64,000 nucleotides of DNA from Bacillota bacterium (GTDB lineage: Bacteria > Bacillota > Clostridia > Tissierellales > MES13), in contig VENA01000030.1 of assembly GCA_009711785.1 (NCBI GenBank), positions 1-64,000 on the forward strand, read 5' to 3'. Positions 26,716 through 35,529 of the stretch are shown piece after piece (within the stretch, counting starts at the first letter, position 1; every line of letters begins with the position of its first letter). The position numbers and the translations under genes were made by a program. A model generated the notes under the pieces. That model ran no database searches. It had not been told where the DNA came from and was given only the letters and a program-made list of their open reading frames with translations.

Positions 26716-27609
26716 ATGAATTTAAATAATGAATTAACTAGACTTAAAGAGTTAGTAGAAAAGGAATTAGACAAAACCTTACCTAAAGTAGAAGGAGAAC
26801 AAAAGAATGTAATTGAATCAATGAGATATAGCGCCTTTGCTGGAGGTAAAAGATTAAGACCAATTTTAGTATTAAAAAGCTGTGAGCTAGTAGGTGGAAA
26901 TATTAAAGATGCAATGCCCTTTGCCCTTGCATTAGAAATGATACATACATATTCTTTAATCCATGATGATTTACCTGCTATGGATGATGATGATTATAGA
27001 AGAGGAAAACCTACTAATCATAAGGTTTATGGTGAAAGCATTGCAATTTTAGCAGGAGATGGATTATTAAATTGTGCATATGAAACTATGATAAATCACA
27101 TTACAGAGAATATTGAAGATTCTAAAAAGTATATAAAAGCATTTACTGTTATTGCAAAGGCATCTGGAGTATATGGCATGATAGGAGGACAAGTTGTAGA
27201 TATAATGTCTGAGAGCAATAGTTTTAATGAAAAAACCCTAGATTTTATTCATAAACATAAAACATCAGCATTGATTGAAGCATCAATAATTGCAGGTGGG
27301 CTTATTGGAGATGCAAATAAAGAAGAGCTTAAAAGATTAAAGGAATATGGAAAAGCTATTGGATTAAGTTTTCAAATAAGAGATGATATTTTAGATATTA
27401 TAGGTAACAAGGAAAAGTTAGGAAAAGATATAGGAAGTGATCAGTCAAATAAAAAGGCAACATTTGTTAGTCTATATGGACTTGAAGAATCTGAAAGAAA
27501 AACTGAAAAACTTTGTAAAAAGGCAATTAATTCTTTAGATATATTTAAAGGAGATAATAAATTGTTTTTTAAAGACTTAGCCGAATACTTAGTTCTTAGA
27601 GATTATTAA
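26716..27609 (+). CDS. ispA: Geranyl/farnesyl diphosphate synthase
   Basis: Trans-prenyltransferase that condenses isopentenyl and allylic diphosphates. The first aspartate-rich motif DDLPAMDDDDYRRG is near residue 84 and the second, QIRDDILDIIG, near 226. FAGGKRLRPIL and KTSALIEASI are also present. The length of 297 aa fits IspA. GGAGGA precedes ATG. It is followed by the OLE RNA gene and, two genes on, by dxs, so isoprenoid synthesis flanks the RNA. Confidence 0.95.
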   Translation: MNLNNELTRLKELVEKELDKTLPKVEGEQKNVIESMRYSAFAGGKRLRPILVLKSCELVGGNIKDAMPFALALEMIHTYSLIHDDLPAMDDDDYRRGKPTNHKVYGESIAILAGDGLLNCAYETMINHITENIEDSKKYIKAFTVIAKASGVYGMIGGQVVDIMSESNSFNEKTLDFIHKHKTSALIEASIIAGGLIGDANKEELKRLKEYGKAIGLSFQIRDDILDIIGNKEKLGKDIGSDQSNKKATFVSLYGLEESERKTEKLCKKAINSLDIFKGDNKLFFKDLAEYLVLRDY

Positions 27610-27635
27610 TAAAATTTTACAAAAAATAATTAAAT

Positions 27636-27664
27636 TTGTATTTACAAATTGTATATGTTATAAT
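27636..27664 (+). promoter_or_regulatory. Candidate promoter of the OLE RNA
   Basis: TTGTAT (27636-27641), 17-nt spacer, then TATAAT (27659-27664). The -10 is perfect and the -35 weak. It would start transcription near 27671, close to the beginning of the GC-richer structured segment. Confidence 0.6.
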
Positions 27665-27670
27665 TGAGTT

Positions 27671-28270
27671 TACTTAGAATGGCGCAGTATTCTAGTCAGT
27701 ACAGCTAATTCTGAAGGCGGGGCTAAAAATCCGTCAAAGGGCACATCAATGAAGTTCCTGGTTGTGGCTGCCGACGCCCAGTTGGGGGTCATTTCTGGGA
27801 GTAAGGAGGATGGGGCGATCCACAATGGCATGTGGGCGTTGACCCTACCTCCGTGGAGACTCGTTTTTAAAACAAACGGGAATAACCTGTTATGTGGTGA
27901 AAGCTACAGACAGAGTAGCCTGCCTTGAGTGAGGTTGGTGGATAATGGTTGTGACTTTTAATTTTATGGGCCCATAAAAGGAGAGGTTTTGCTGTTGAAA
28001 CCAATTTTGCAAAAGAGGCTAGGACTTAGCATGACTGTTGGGGAAATCTCCTAGACTGTTCATGAAGAGATGAAATTTATTAGGGATTACAGTGCGGGCT
28101 AAGTGGTAATCTAGCCCTACCAAAGAGGTAGAGAAAAGAGTAAAGGGAAACCGCTGTTATGGCGACAGGCAGTTCTTTTCTGGGAAACCCTGCTAGACCT
28201 TAAGCCGTAAAATTTACCTAATATATTGCCATTTTAGTGTGCTGATAGCACTAGCTATCAGCTTTATTTT
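27671..28270 (+). ncRNA. ole: OLE RNA (ornate large extremophilic RNA)
   Basis: About 600 nt without any open frame of note, clearly richer in G and C than the flanking DNA, lying between ispA and the gene for the OLE-associated membrane protein upstream of dxs. This location, length and partner gene are the defining context of OLE RNA, known from Bacillus halodurans and anaerobic Firmicutes. Many local helices are visible. Examples are CGTTT/AAACG around 27863-27879, the TTTTATG-GGCC-CATAAAA hairpin at 27962-27979, and a 3' hairpin GCTGATAG/CTATCAGC at 28241-28262 followed by TTTATTTT as terminator. OLE forms a membrane ribonucleoprotein with OapA and is linked in other species to stress tolerance and Mg2+ homeostasis. 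The ends are estimated from a promoter and the terminal hairpin. Confidence 0.9.
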
Positions 28271-28303
28271 AATGTAAAAAAACAATTTCTGGAGGTATAT
28301 GTA

Positions 28304-28933
28304 TTGCCTAAAAAAAAGGTAGAAAAAACAAATAAAAGTCTTAATAAAAGATATAATATAAAATGGATAACCGTGATTTCTTTATGGACTTTTGTACTTG
28401 CAATATTATTTAGTTTAATATCAGAAAATTTACTTAGAAATTTCAATTCGACATTTGCGTTTATAATATTAATTTTTATTGTACTTCTTGGTGTTACTTT
28501 TGATACAATAGGAATAGCGGTAGCATCAGCTGATGAAAAACCTTTTCATTCTATGGCTGCTAATAAGATAGCAGAAGGAAGATATGCGGTAAAATTAGTG
28601 AGAAATGCAGGACCTGTATCAAATTTTTGTAATGATGTAGTTGGAGATATTTGTGGTATAATAAGTGGTGGTGCAGGAACTATTATAGTATTAAAGGTAG
28701 TAAATACTTACGGATTTAAAAAAGTAACTATTATAAGTGTAATAATGAGTGCTTTTATTGCCAGTTTAACAGTTGGAGGAAAGGCCTTTGGTAAAGAAAT
28801 AGCCCTTAAGAAAAATGAAGAAATTTTGTATTATACATCTAAGATATTAAAAGTATTAGATGAAAAATTGCAAATAAATATTTTACCAGATCTTAAAAAA
28901 AAGGTCAAAAAAAAAGATAAAGAAAGAGAGTGA
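28304..28933 (+). CDS. oapA: OLE-associated protein A (OapA), membrane protein
   Basis: A 209-aa integral membrane protein that binds OLE RNA in known systems. A lysine-rich N-terminus is followed by hydrophobic helices at about residues 22-42 and 50-72. Next comes the highly recognisable core TFDTIGIAVASADEKPFHSM and VRNAGPVSNFCNDVVGDICG, then another membrane helix pair near residues 115-165. The C-terminus is again very basic. The core resembles the DUF21/CNNM Mg2+ transporter domain. The TTG start follows CTGGAGGT. It is preceded by the OLE RNA and overlaps the dxs upstream region, which together make the identity firm. Confidence 0.92.
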   Translation: MPKKKVEKTNKSLNKRYNIKWITVISLWTFVLAILFSLISENLLRNFNSTFAFIILIFIVLLGVTFDTIGIAVASADEKPFHSMAANKIAEGRYAVKLVRNAGPVSNFCNDVVGDICGIISGGAGTIIVLKVVNTYGFKKVTIISVIMSAFIASLTVGGKAFGKEIALKKNEEILYYTSKILKVLDEKLQINILPDLKKKVKKKDKERE

Positions 28934-28938
28934 CTATT

Positions 28939-30813
28939 TTGAGTCAAATATTGTCTACTATTAATAATTTAGAAGACTTAAAAAAACTAAATAGTAATGA
29001 AATGAATTCTTTAGCAAAAGAATTAAGAGATTTTGTAATAGAAAATGTATCAACAACAGGAGGACATTTAGCATCTAATTTAGGGGTAGTAGAACTTACA
29101 TTAGCGCTTCACAGAAGTTTTAATAGTCCTAAAGATAAAATAATATGGGATGTTGGACATCAATCATATATTCATAAAATAATAACAGGAAGAAAAGATA
29201 AATTCCAATCCTTAAGACAAATTGATGGATTAAGTGGATTCCCAAAAAGGGATGAAAGTAAACATGATGCTTTTGAAACAGGACATAGTTCCACGTCAAT
29301 ATCAGCTGGAATAGGTATGGCTTTAGCTAGAGATGTAAAGAAAGAAAATAATCATGTTGTTTCAATAATCGGAGATGGAGCAATGACTGCTGGAATGGCC
29401 TTTGAAGCTTTAAATCATGCAGGAGATTTAGGAACTAATTTAATAGTAATATTAAACGATAATGAGATGTCTATATCGAAAAATGTTGGTGGAATGAGTC
29501 AATATCTAGACAGGATAAGAACAGCACCAACTTATTCTAGAATGAAAGGTGATGTAGAAAGCTTATTAAATAGAATTCCAGCTATAGGAAATAAAGTTTA
29601 TAAAACTGCCGAAAGAGCTAAAGACAGTGTTAAATACTTTTTAGTTCCTGGTGTTTTCTTTGAGGAATTAGGTTTTAAGTATTTAGGTCCAGTTGATGGA
29701 CATAATATAAATGAACTATTAAGTGTATTAAATCGCGCTAAAAAAGTTAAAGGCCCAGTAATAGTACATACAGTGACTAAAAAGGGTAAAGGTTATAAAC
29801 CTGCAGAGGATAACCCTGGGAAGTATCACTCATCTTCACCATTTGATATAGAAACGGGAAAGCCACTTAAAAAATCTAATAAAACGAAATATTCAAATGT
29901 TTTAGGAGAAAGTATAGTTGAATATGCAAAAAAAGATGAAAAAATAGTAGCTATAACTGCAGCTATGCCTGCGGGAACTGGATTAAGTAAATTTAAAGAG
30001 GAATTTCCAAATAGATTTTTTGACGTAGGTATCGCTGAACAACACGGAGTGACCCTTGCAGCTGGGATGGCTTCTCAAGGTATAAAACCAGTTTATGCAG
30101 TATATTCAACGTTTTTACAAAGAGGTTACGATCAGGTACTCCATGATGTATGTATTCAAAACCTTCCAGTTACTTTAGCTATAGACAGAGCAGGTTTAGT
30201 AGGTAATGATGGTGAAACTCACCATGGAGTTTTTGATTTTTCATATTTAAGTCATTTACCAAATATGACTATAATGGCTCCTAAGGATGGAGAAGAGTTA
30301 AATAAAATGATAGAATTTGCAGTTGAATATAATGGACCTGTAGCAGTTAGATATCCTAGAGGGTATTGCTATAATTATAAAGAAGATAAATTAAATGATA
30401 TAGAGTTAGGAAAGGGAGAAATTTTAAAAGAAGGTAAAGATATTGCAATATTAGCAATAGGTAAGATGGTTGAAAAAGGGGTTAATGTATACAAAAGTTT
30501 TAAAGAAAAAGGCCAAAATATAACACTTGTTAATGCTAGATTTGTAAAACCATTAGATAATGACATTCTAGATACTTTAATGAAAGATCATAAGATTATT
30601 GTAACATTAGAAGATAATTCTAAACTAGGTGGCTTTGGTAGCATGGTTAATAATTATCTTATTAATAATAATTACAATGGTCAAGTTCTTAATATTGGTT
30701 TACCAGATAACTTTGTTGAACATGGGGATGTAGAAGAATTATTTAAAAGATGTGGTATGGATGAAGCTAGCATAATTAAAGAGATTAAGAAAAAAATAAA
30801 TGGGAGCGATTAG
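28939..30813 (+). CDS. dxs: 1-deoxy-D-xylulose-5-phosphate synthase
   Basis: Thiamine-diphosphate enzyme that makes DXP from pyruvate and glyceraldehyde 3-phosphate, the entry to the MEP isoprenoid route. The TPP motif GDGAMTAGMAFEALNHAG lies near residue 148, the LAIDRAGLVGNDGETHHG region near 414, and DVGHQSYIHKI near 72. TTG at 28939 is preferred because the resulting start (SQILSTINNLEDLKKLN) aligns with homologs and GAGAGTGA lies 5 nt upstream. GTG at 28930, overlapping the oapA stop, is the alternative. The length of 624 aa is normal. Confidence 0.95.
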   Translation: MSQILSTINNLEDLKKLNSNEMNSLAKELRDFVIENVSTTGGHLASNLGVVELTLALHRSFNSPKDKIIWDVGHQSYIHKIITGRKDKFQSLRQIDGLSGFPKRDESKHDAFETGHSSTSISAGIGMALARDVKKENNHVVSIIGDGAMTAGMAFEALNHAGDLGTNLIVILNDNEMSISKNVGGMSQYLDRIRTAPTYSRMKGDVESLLNRIPAIGNKVYKTAERAKDSVKYFLVPGVFFEELGFKYLGPVDGHNINELLSVLNRAKKVKGPVIVHTVTKKGKGYKPAEDNPGKYHSSSPFDIETGKPLKKSNKTKYSNVLGESIVEYAKKDEKIVAITAAMPAGTGLSKFKEEFPNRFFDVGIAEQHGVTLAAGMASQGIKPVYAVYSTFLQRGYDQVLHDVCIQNLPVTLAIDRAGLVGNDGETHHGVFDFSYLSHLPNMTIMAPKDGEELNKMIEFAVEYNGPVAVRYPRGYCYNYKEDKLNDIELGKGEILKEGKDIAILAIGKMVEKGVNVYKSFKEKGQNITLVNARFVKPLDNDILDTLMKDHKIIVTLEDNSKLGGFGSMVNNYLINNNYNGQVLNIGLPDNFVEHGDVEELFKRCGMDEASIIKEIKKKINGSD

Positions 30814-31617
30814 ATGAGTAAGAAAGAACGCATAGATGTCTTACTAGTAAAAAAAGGATTAATTGAGAGCAGAGAAAAAGCAAAAAGATGTGTTATGGCT
30901 GGTTTAGTGTTTAATGATAATATGAGAATAGATAAACCTGGAACAAAGGTAGCTAAAGATGCAAATATAATACTTAAGGGTAATCCTATTCCTTATGTAA
31001 GTAGAGGAGGACTTAAGCTAGAAAAAGCACTAAAAGAGTTTCCTATTGATGTAAAGGGAAAAGTTTCATTAGATATAGGTGCTTCTACTGGTGGGTTTAC
31101 AGATTGTATGTTACAAAATGGTGCGAAAAAAGTATATGCAATAGATGTAGGATATGGACAATTAGCTTGGAAAATAAGAAATGATGATAGAGTTGTTACA
31201 ATGGAAAGAACTAATATTAGATATGTAAAGCCTGAGGATATTGGAGAATTAGCAGACTTTGCATCTATTGATGTATCCTTTATTTCATTAGAACTTGTTT
31301 TACCTGTAGCTAAAAAACTAACTAAAGATAATGTAGATATAATAGCATTGATTAAGCCACAATTTGAAGCTGGTAGAGAACAAGTAGGGAAAAAGGGTGT
31401 TGTAAGGGATAGTAATGTTCATAGAGAAGTATTAACAAAGATATATAATCTAGGTAAATCCTTAGGATTATATATACAAGACTTATCATATTCTCCTGTA
31501 AAAGGGGCAGAGGGGAATATCGAGTATTTAGCGCATCTAAAAAAGAAAAGAAATGAAAATATAGATGAAAAAATACTAATAGATAATATAGTCAATGCTT
31601 CACATGATGAATTGTAG
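30814..31617 (+). CDS. TlyA-family rRNA 2'-O-methyltransferase (YqxC)
   Basis: An N-terminal S4 RNA-binding domain (about residues 1-65, RIDVLLVKKGLIESREKAKR) is followed by an FtsJ-like methyltransferase fold. The latter has the SAM motif SLDIGASTGGFTDCMLQNGA near residue 88 and ALIKPQFEAGREQVGKKGVV near 180. Members modify ribosomal RNA. It starts directly after the dxs stop with GGGAGCGAT as ribosome site. The dxs-tlyA-argR-recN order is conserved in Firmicutes. Confidence 0.93.
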   Translation: MSKKERIDVLLVKKGLIESREKAKRCVMAGLVFNDNMRIDKPGTKVAKDANIILKGNPIPYVSRGGLKLEKALKEFPIDVKGKVSLDIGASTGGFTDCMLQNGAKKVYAIDVGYGQLAWKIRNDDRVVTMERTNIRYVKPEDIGELADFASIDVSFISLELVLPVAKKLTKDNVDIIALIKPQFEAGREQVGKKGVVRDSNVHREVLTKIYNLGKSLGLYIQDLSYSPVKGAEGNIEYLAHLKKKRNENIDEKILIDNIVNASHDEL

Positions 31618-31637
31618 ATGCTAAGGGGGTTTAATAT

Positions 31638-32090
31638 ATGAAAAAATATGCAAGACAAGGAAAGATATTAGATTTAATAGAAGAACATGAAGTAGAAACT
31701 CAGGAAGAATTAGCTAAATTATTAAAGGATAACGGAATAGATGTAACACAAGCTACTGTGTCAAGGGATATCAAAGAATTAAGACTTGTAAAAGTTTTAG
31801 CTAAAAGTGGTAAGTATAAATATGCTGCAATGGGACAAAATCCAGATGGTATAACTGATAGATTAGTCAATATTTTTAAGAATTCGATAATATCTATGAG
31901 TGAAGCAGGACATATATTAGTTATTAGTACATTACCAGGTGCAGCGCAAATATCGGCTTCGGCAATAGACTCATTAAATTTAGAAGAAATAGTGGGTACA
32001 ATTGCAGGTGATGATACAATTTTTGTAGCTATAAATAAAAGAGAAAAAGTTAAAGAGGTAATGGATATATTTTACAAACTACTTGATTAA
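31638..32090 (+). CDS. argR: Arginine repressor ArgR/AhrC
   Basis: A winged-helix N-terminal domain with VTQATVSRDIKELRLVKV and a C-terminal oligomerisation and arginine-binding domain with the GTIAGDDTIFVAI motif. The length of 150 aa is normal. It controls arginine metabolism in relatives; the neighbouring recN is not part of that pathway, but the position is conserved across spore formers. AAGGGGGT precedes ATG. Confidence 0.96.
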   Translation: MKKYARQGKILDLIEEHEVETQEELAKLLKDNGIDVTQATVSRDIKELRLVKVLAKSGKYKYAAMGQNPDGITDRLVNIFKNSIISMSEAGHILVISTLPGAAQISASAIDSLNLEEIVGTIAGDDTIFVAINKREKVKEVMDIFYKLLD

Positions 32091-32104
32091 TGGAGGTTAA
32101 ATAA

Positions 32105-33802
32105 ATGCTCCGAGAATTGAACATTAAGAATTTTGCTATAATCGATGAGCTTAATTTAAATTTTACAGAGGGTTTTAATGTTTTAACAGGAGAAACAGGG
32201 GCAGGAAAATCTATTATTATTGATGCAGTAGGTTTAGCATTAGGAGGAAGATCAACAAAGGAATTTGTTAGAACAGGAAGTGATAAAGCTGTTATAGAAG
32301 CTTTATTTGATTTAAAAGATAAAGTAGGTATTGACAAGATTTTAGTTGAATTCGGTATTGAGAGAGAACCAGATGGAGTAATCTTACTTACAAGAAAAAT
32401 ACATAACTCAGGAAGAAGCACATCAAGAATTAATGGACGTACTGTTACTTTAAATATGTTAAGAAAATTAACTAAAAAGCTTATTGATATTCATGGTCAA
32501 CATGAACACCAATCTTTATTATCATGGGAAAATCATATAAAATTTGTAGATTCTTTTGGAGATGGAGAGTTAAAAAAATTAAAACAAAGGATCAATGAAA
32601 AGTATACAAAATTTATAAACTTAGAAAAAAATATTAAAAAGTTATCCTATAATGATATGGAAAGAGAAAGAAAAATTGATTTATTAAAATTCCAGTTAGA
32701 AGAAATAAATGAAGCAAATTTAGAAATTGGTGAAGAAGAAAAGATAACTAAAAAATACAATGTTATTTCAAACACAGAAGAAATAATAAGTGTTTTAGAT
32801 AATATTACAAGGGAATTAAACTACAGTGATTTTAATCAGAATTCTATAATAGATAATTTGAATAACATAACTGTTTTATTAAATAAAATTGCAAACCATG
32901 ATGAATCCTTAAATGTATATTATGAAAATATTCAAACTATAGTTTATCAATTACAAGATATTGCTAGAGATTTAAGAAATTACTCAGAAAACATAGAATT
33001 CAATCCAGAAAAATTAAGTTTTTTAGATGAAAGAATTAATTTGATCAATAGATTAAAAAGAAAATATGGAACTAATATTGAAGAGATATTAATTTATAGA
33101 GATGAAATAGCTGAGGAATTAGATAATATAGAAAATAATGAAAAGGACTTAGAAAAATATAAAAAAGAAATTGAAATTGTAAAAAAAGAACTTAACGAAT
33201 TATGTGATAAGTTAACAGAAAATAGAAAAAAAGTAGCTAAGAAATTAGAAAAAAACATAATAAAAGAACTTAAGAGTTTAAATATGAAAAATGTAACTTT
33301 CAAAATTAATTTTGATGAATATGGATATTACACTAAAAATGGTAAAGATAAAATTGAATTTTTAATATCCACAAATCCAGGTGAACCATTAAAATCTTTA
33401 ACTAAGATAGTATCAGGCGGTGAGATGTCAAGAATAATGTTAGCATTAAAATCAATTTTAGCTGAAGTAGATGATATACCTAGTCTTATTTTTGATGAGA
33501 TAGATACTGGTATCAGTGGAAGAACGGCACTTATAGTTGGTGAAAAAATTGCAAAAATATCTTCTACTCATCAAATATTATGTATAACACATTTGCCTCA
33601 AATTGCAGCTATGGCGGATAATCATTTTCACATAGATAAAAGTATTAAAAAAGGTAAAACTATAACAGATGTAAAAATTTTAAATTATGAACAAAGAATA
33701 AATGAACTTTCAAGATTATTAGGCGGCGTAGATTTGACTTCAACAACAAAATTACATGCAAAAGAAATGATAGATTTGTCAAAAAAAATTAAAAGTAGTT
33801 AA
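32105..33802 (+). CDS. recN: DNA repair protein RecN
   Basis: SMC-like ATPase for double-strand break repair. Walker A GETGAGKSIIIDAVGLALGG is near residue 30, with a long central coiled coil (about 150-390). The ABC signature IVSGGEMSRIMLAL is near 437 and Walker B SLIFDEIDTGISGRTA near 463. The C-terminal ITHLPQIAAMADNHF is typical. The length of 565 aa is normal. A strong terminator follows, so recN ends the operon that begins near nusB or the Asp23 promoter. Confidence 0.96.
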   Translation: MLRELNIKNFAIIDELNLNFTEGFNVLTGETGAGKSIIIDAVGLALGGRSTKEFVRTGSDKAVIEALFDLKDKVGIDKILVEFGIEREPDGVILLTRKIHNSGRSTSRINGRTVTLNMLRKLTKKLIDIHGQHEHQSLLSWENHIKFVDSFGDGELKKLKQRINEKYTKFINLEKNIKKLSYNDMERERKIDLLKFQLEEINEANLEIGEEEKITKKYNVISNTEEIISVLDNITRELNYSDFNQNSIIDNLNNITVLLNKIANHDESLNVYYENIQTIVYQLQDIARDLRNYSENIEFNPEKLSFLDERINLINRLKRKYGTNIEEILIYRDEIAEELDNIENNEKDLEKYKKEIEIVKKELNELCDKLTENRKKVAKKLEKNIIKELKSLNMKNVTFKINFDEYGYYTKNGKDKIEFLISTNPGEPLKSLTKIVSGGEMSRIMLALKSILAEVDDIPSLIFDEIDTGISGRTALIVGEKIAKISSTHQILCITHLPQIAAMADNHFHIDKSIKKGKTITDVKILNYEQRINELSRLLGGVDLTSTTKLHAKEMIDLSKKIKSS

Positions 33803-33803
33803 A

Positions 33804-33841
33804 AAGATATTATTGCTAATGCGATAATATCTTTTTTTTTT
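33804..33841 (+). terminator. Intrinsic terminator after recN
   Basis: AAGATATTATTGC pairs with GCGATAATATCTT around a TAAT loop, followed by about ten T. It closes the long nusB-recN unit. Confidence 0.9.
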
Positions 33842-33894
33842 ACTAATTTTGTGCAACTAAGATTTTACTTTACAATTTACTAAATATTTATGTA

Positions 33895-33924
33895 GAATAA
33901 ATAAACATGAAAAAAGCCAAATTA
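33895..33924 (+). promoter_or_regulatory. Candidate sigma-F/G promoter for spoIVB
   Basis: GAATA at 33895-33899 and CAAATTA at 33918-33924 are separated by 18 nt. They fit the forespore sigma pattern (GHATR, CATWMTA) with two mismatches in the -10. spoIVB is sigma-F/G controlled in B. subtilis. Confidence 0.35.
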
Positions 33925-33987
33925 ATTATATAGAAGAAAGATTTTTGGAGGTGAAAGTTTTAGGAATTAGTAGGAGAGTGATATTAG

Positions 33988-35307
33988 TTGCACAATTTAA
34001 ATAAAAGAAAAAAAACAATATGTTTTCTTGCAGTAATTGTAGTATTAGCTTACGCAGTTCAGATATATAATATTATCCATTTTCCTTCCCAAATTGATAT
34101 AATAAAAGGAGAAAGTAAAAATATAGATGTTATCTTTCCATTCACGGCAGATATTTTAAACATGAAAAAAGATAATATATTAAAGTTAAGTGAAGAAGAT
34201 AGAGGGACATTAGGACTTAAAATAAAAAATTCTTATGATTTTGAAACTTTAGACAAAGGTATAGCAAAGATTGAATTTAAATTACTTGGTTTGATACCGG
34301 TAAAAGATATTAAAGTAAATATAATAGATAGGCTTTATCTAGTTCCTGGTGGTCACTCAATTGGTGTTAAATTAAATACAAAGGGAGTATTAGTTGTAGC
34401 TTTATCTCAAATAACAGGAGCAGATGGTAAAATATATAACCCTGCTAAATCTGCAGGTATAAAAATCGGAGATGCTATTTTAGAGATAAATGACATTAAA
34501 GTTAAAGATTCTAATCATGTTATAAAATTACTAAATGATTTAAAGAATAAAAAAATAAAAATCAAAGTACAGAGAAACAAAAAGAATTTTATAACTTTTA
34601 TAACACCAATAAAAAGCAAACAAGATAATTGCTATAGATTAGGACTTTGGGTTAGAGATAAGACAGCAGGTATAGGTACTTTAACATTTTATGATAAAGA
34701 TTCTAATTATTTTGGTGCTTTAGGACATGGAATAACAGATATAGATACAGCTCAATTAATGACTGTAGAACATGGTGAGATTATGGAAGCTAAAGTATCA
34801 TCTATAGAACAAGGAAAAAAAGGTTTGCCAGGTGAAATAAGAGGTATTTTCTTCGATACTGATGATATTTTAGGTAACATCGAGAGAAATACTTTATTCG
34901 GTATTTATGGTAAGATTAAAAAAGATATTAATAATAGCTTTTATAAAGAAGTTCCAATAGCTTTACAAAACGAAGTAAAAGAAGGTAAAGCTTATATTCT
35001 TACAACAGTAGAAGATAATAAAATTGAAAAATATAATATAGAGATAGTAAAAAAAGAATTACAAAAGACTCCAGATCAAAAGAGTATGGTAATTAAAGTA
35101 ACAGATAAAGAGTTATTAAAAAAGACAGGTGGCATTGTTCAAGGTATGAGTGGAAGCCCGATCATTCAAGATGGTAAATTAATAGGAGCAGTTACTCATG
35201 TATTCGTTTCAGATCCAACTAAAGGATATGGATTGTATATTGAATGGATGTTACGAGAAGCAGGAATACTTTTAAAAAATAATAGTGAATTTGCCGAGGC
35301 TAATTAA
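33988..35307 (+). CDS. spoIVB: SpoIVB signaling serine protease (S55)
   Basis: Forespore-secreted protease that cuts SpoIVFA and so triggers pro-sigma-K processing. An N-terminal transmembrane or signal helix spans about residues 8-25. A PDZ domain lies at about 120-200 (AGIKIGDAILEINDIKV). The S55 protease domain follows, with GHGITDID (catalytic His) near residue 249 and the nucleophile in VQGMSGSPIIQDGK near 386. The TTG start follows GGAGAGTGAT; a stop codon is directly upstream in frame, so no longer start exists. The length of 439 aa is normal. Confidence 0.95.
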   Translation: MHNLNKRKKTICFLAVIVVLAYAVQIYNIIHFPSQIDIIKGESKNIDVIFPFTADILNMKKDNILKLSEEDRGTLGLKIKNSYDFETLDKGIAKIEFKLLGLIPVKDIKVNIIDRLYLVPGGHSIGVKLNTKGVLVVALSQITGADGKIYNPAKSAGIKIGDAILEINDIKVKDSNHVIKLLNDLKNKKIKIKVQRNKKNFITFITPIKSKQDNCYRLGLWVRDKTAGIGTLTFYDKDSNYFGALGHGITDIDTAQLMTVEHGEIMEAKVSSIEQGKKGLPGEIRGIFFDTDDILGNIERNTLFGIYGKIKKDINNSFYKEVPIALQNEVKEGKAYILTTVEDNKIEKYNIEIVKKELQKTPDQKSMVIKVTDKELLKKTGGIVQGMSGSPIIQDGKLIGAVTHVFVSDPTKGYGLYIEWMLREAGILLKNNSEFAEAN

Positions 35308-35334
35308 GAGATGCGTTTGTGCATCTCTTTTTTT
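35307..35334 (+). terminator. Intrinsic terminator after spoIVB
   Basis: AGAGATGC (35307-35314) pairs with GCATCTCT (35321-35328), followed by T-run. The stop codon of spoIVB abuts the stem. Confidence 0.92.
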
Positions 35335-35443
35335 AGATAAAGCGAGCAATATAAAACACAAAACCTTAAATTCTTATAAATAATTGCTTATTAATATAAA
35401 AAGTAAAAAAATTTTAAAAAAAATATTAAAATTAGTAAATAAA

Positions 35444-35472
35444 GAAGGAAATAAATTTTCTTTGTCGAATTA
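35444..35472 (+). promoter_or_regulatory. Sigma-H-type promoter overlapping a Spo0A box
   Basis: GAAGGAAAT (35444-35452), 11-nt spacer, then GTCGAATTA (35464-35472) matches the sigma-H consensus RnAGGAwWW-N11/12-RnnGAATww at every defined position. TTGTCGAA at 35462-35469 is a perfect Spo0A box lying on the -10. This suggests sigma-H-driven expression with direct Spo0A feedback. Confidence 0.8.
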
Positions 35473-35529
35473 GTAATTTGAATAGAAAAATATAGAAATT
35501 GTTCTTTAATTTTTAGGGGGGTAATGTAA

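Noticed and set aside
27671-28270. RNase P RNA, tmRNA or a second group II intron as identity of the large structured RNA
   Set aside because: No tmRNA tag frame or tRNA-like ends, no RNase P conserved core that I can recognise, and no domain V or reverse transcriptase. The ispA/OapA/dxs context fits OLE.
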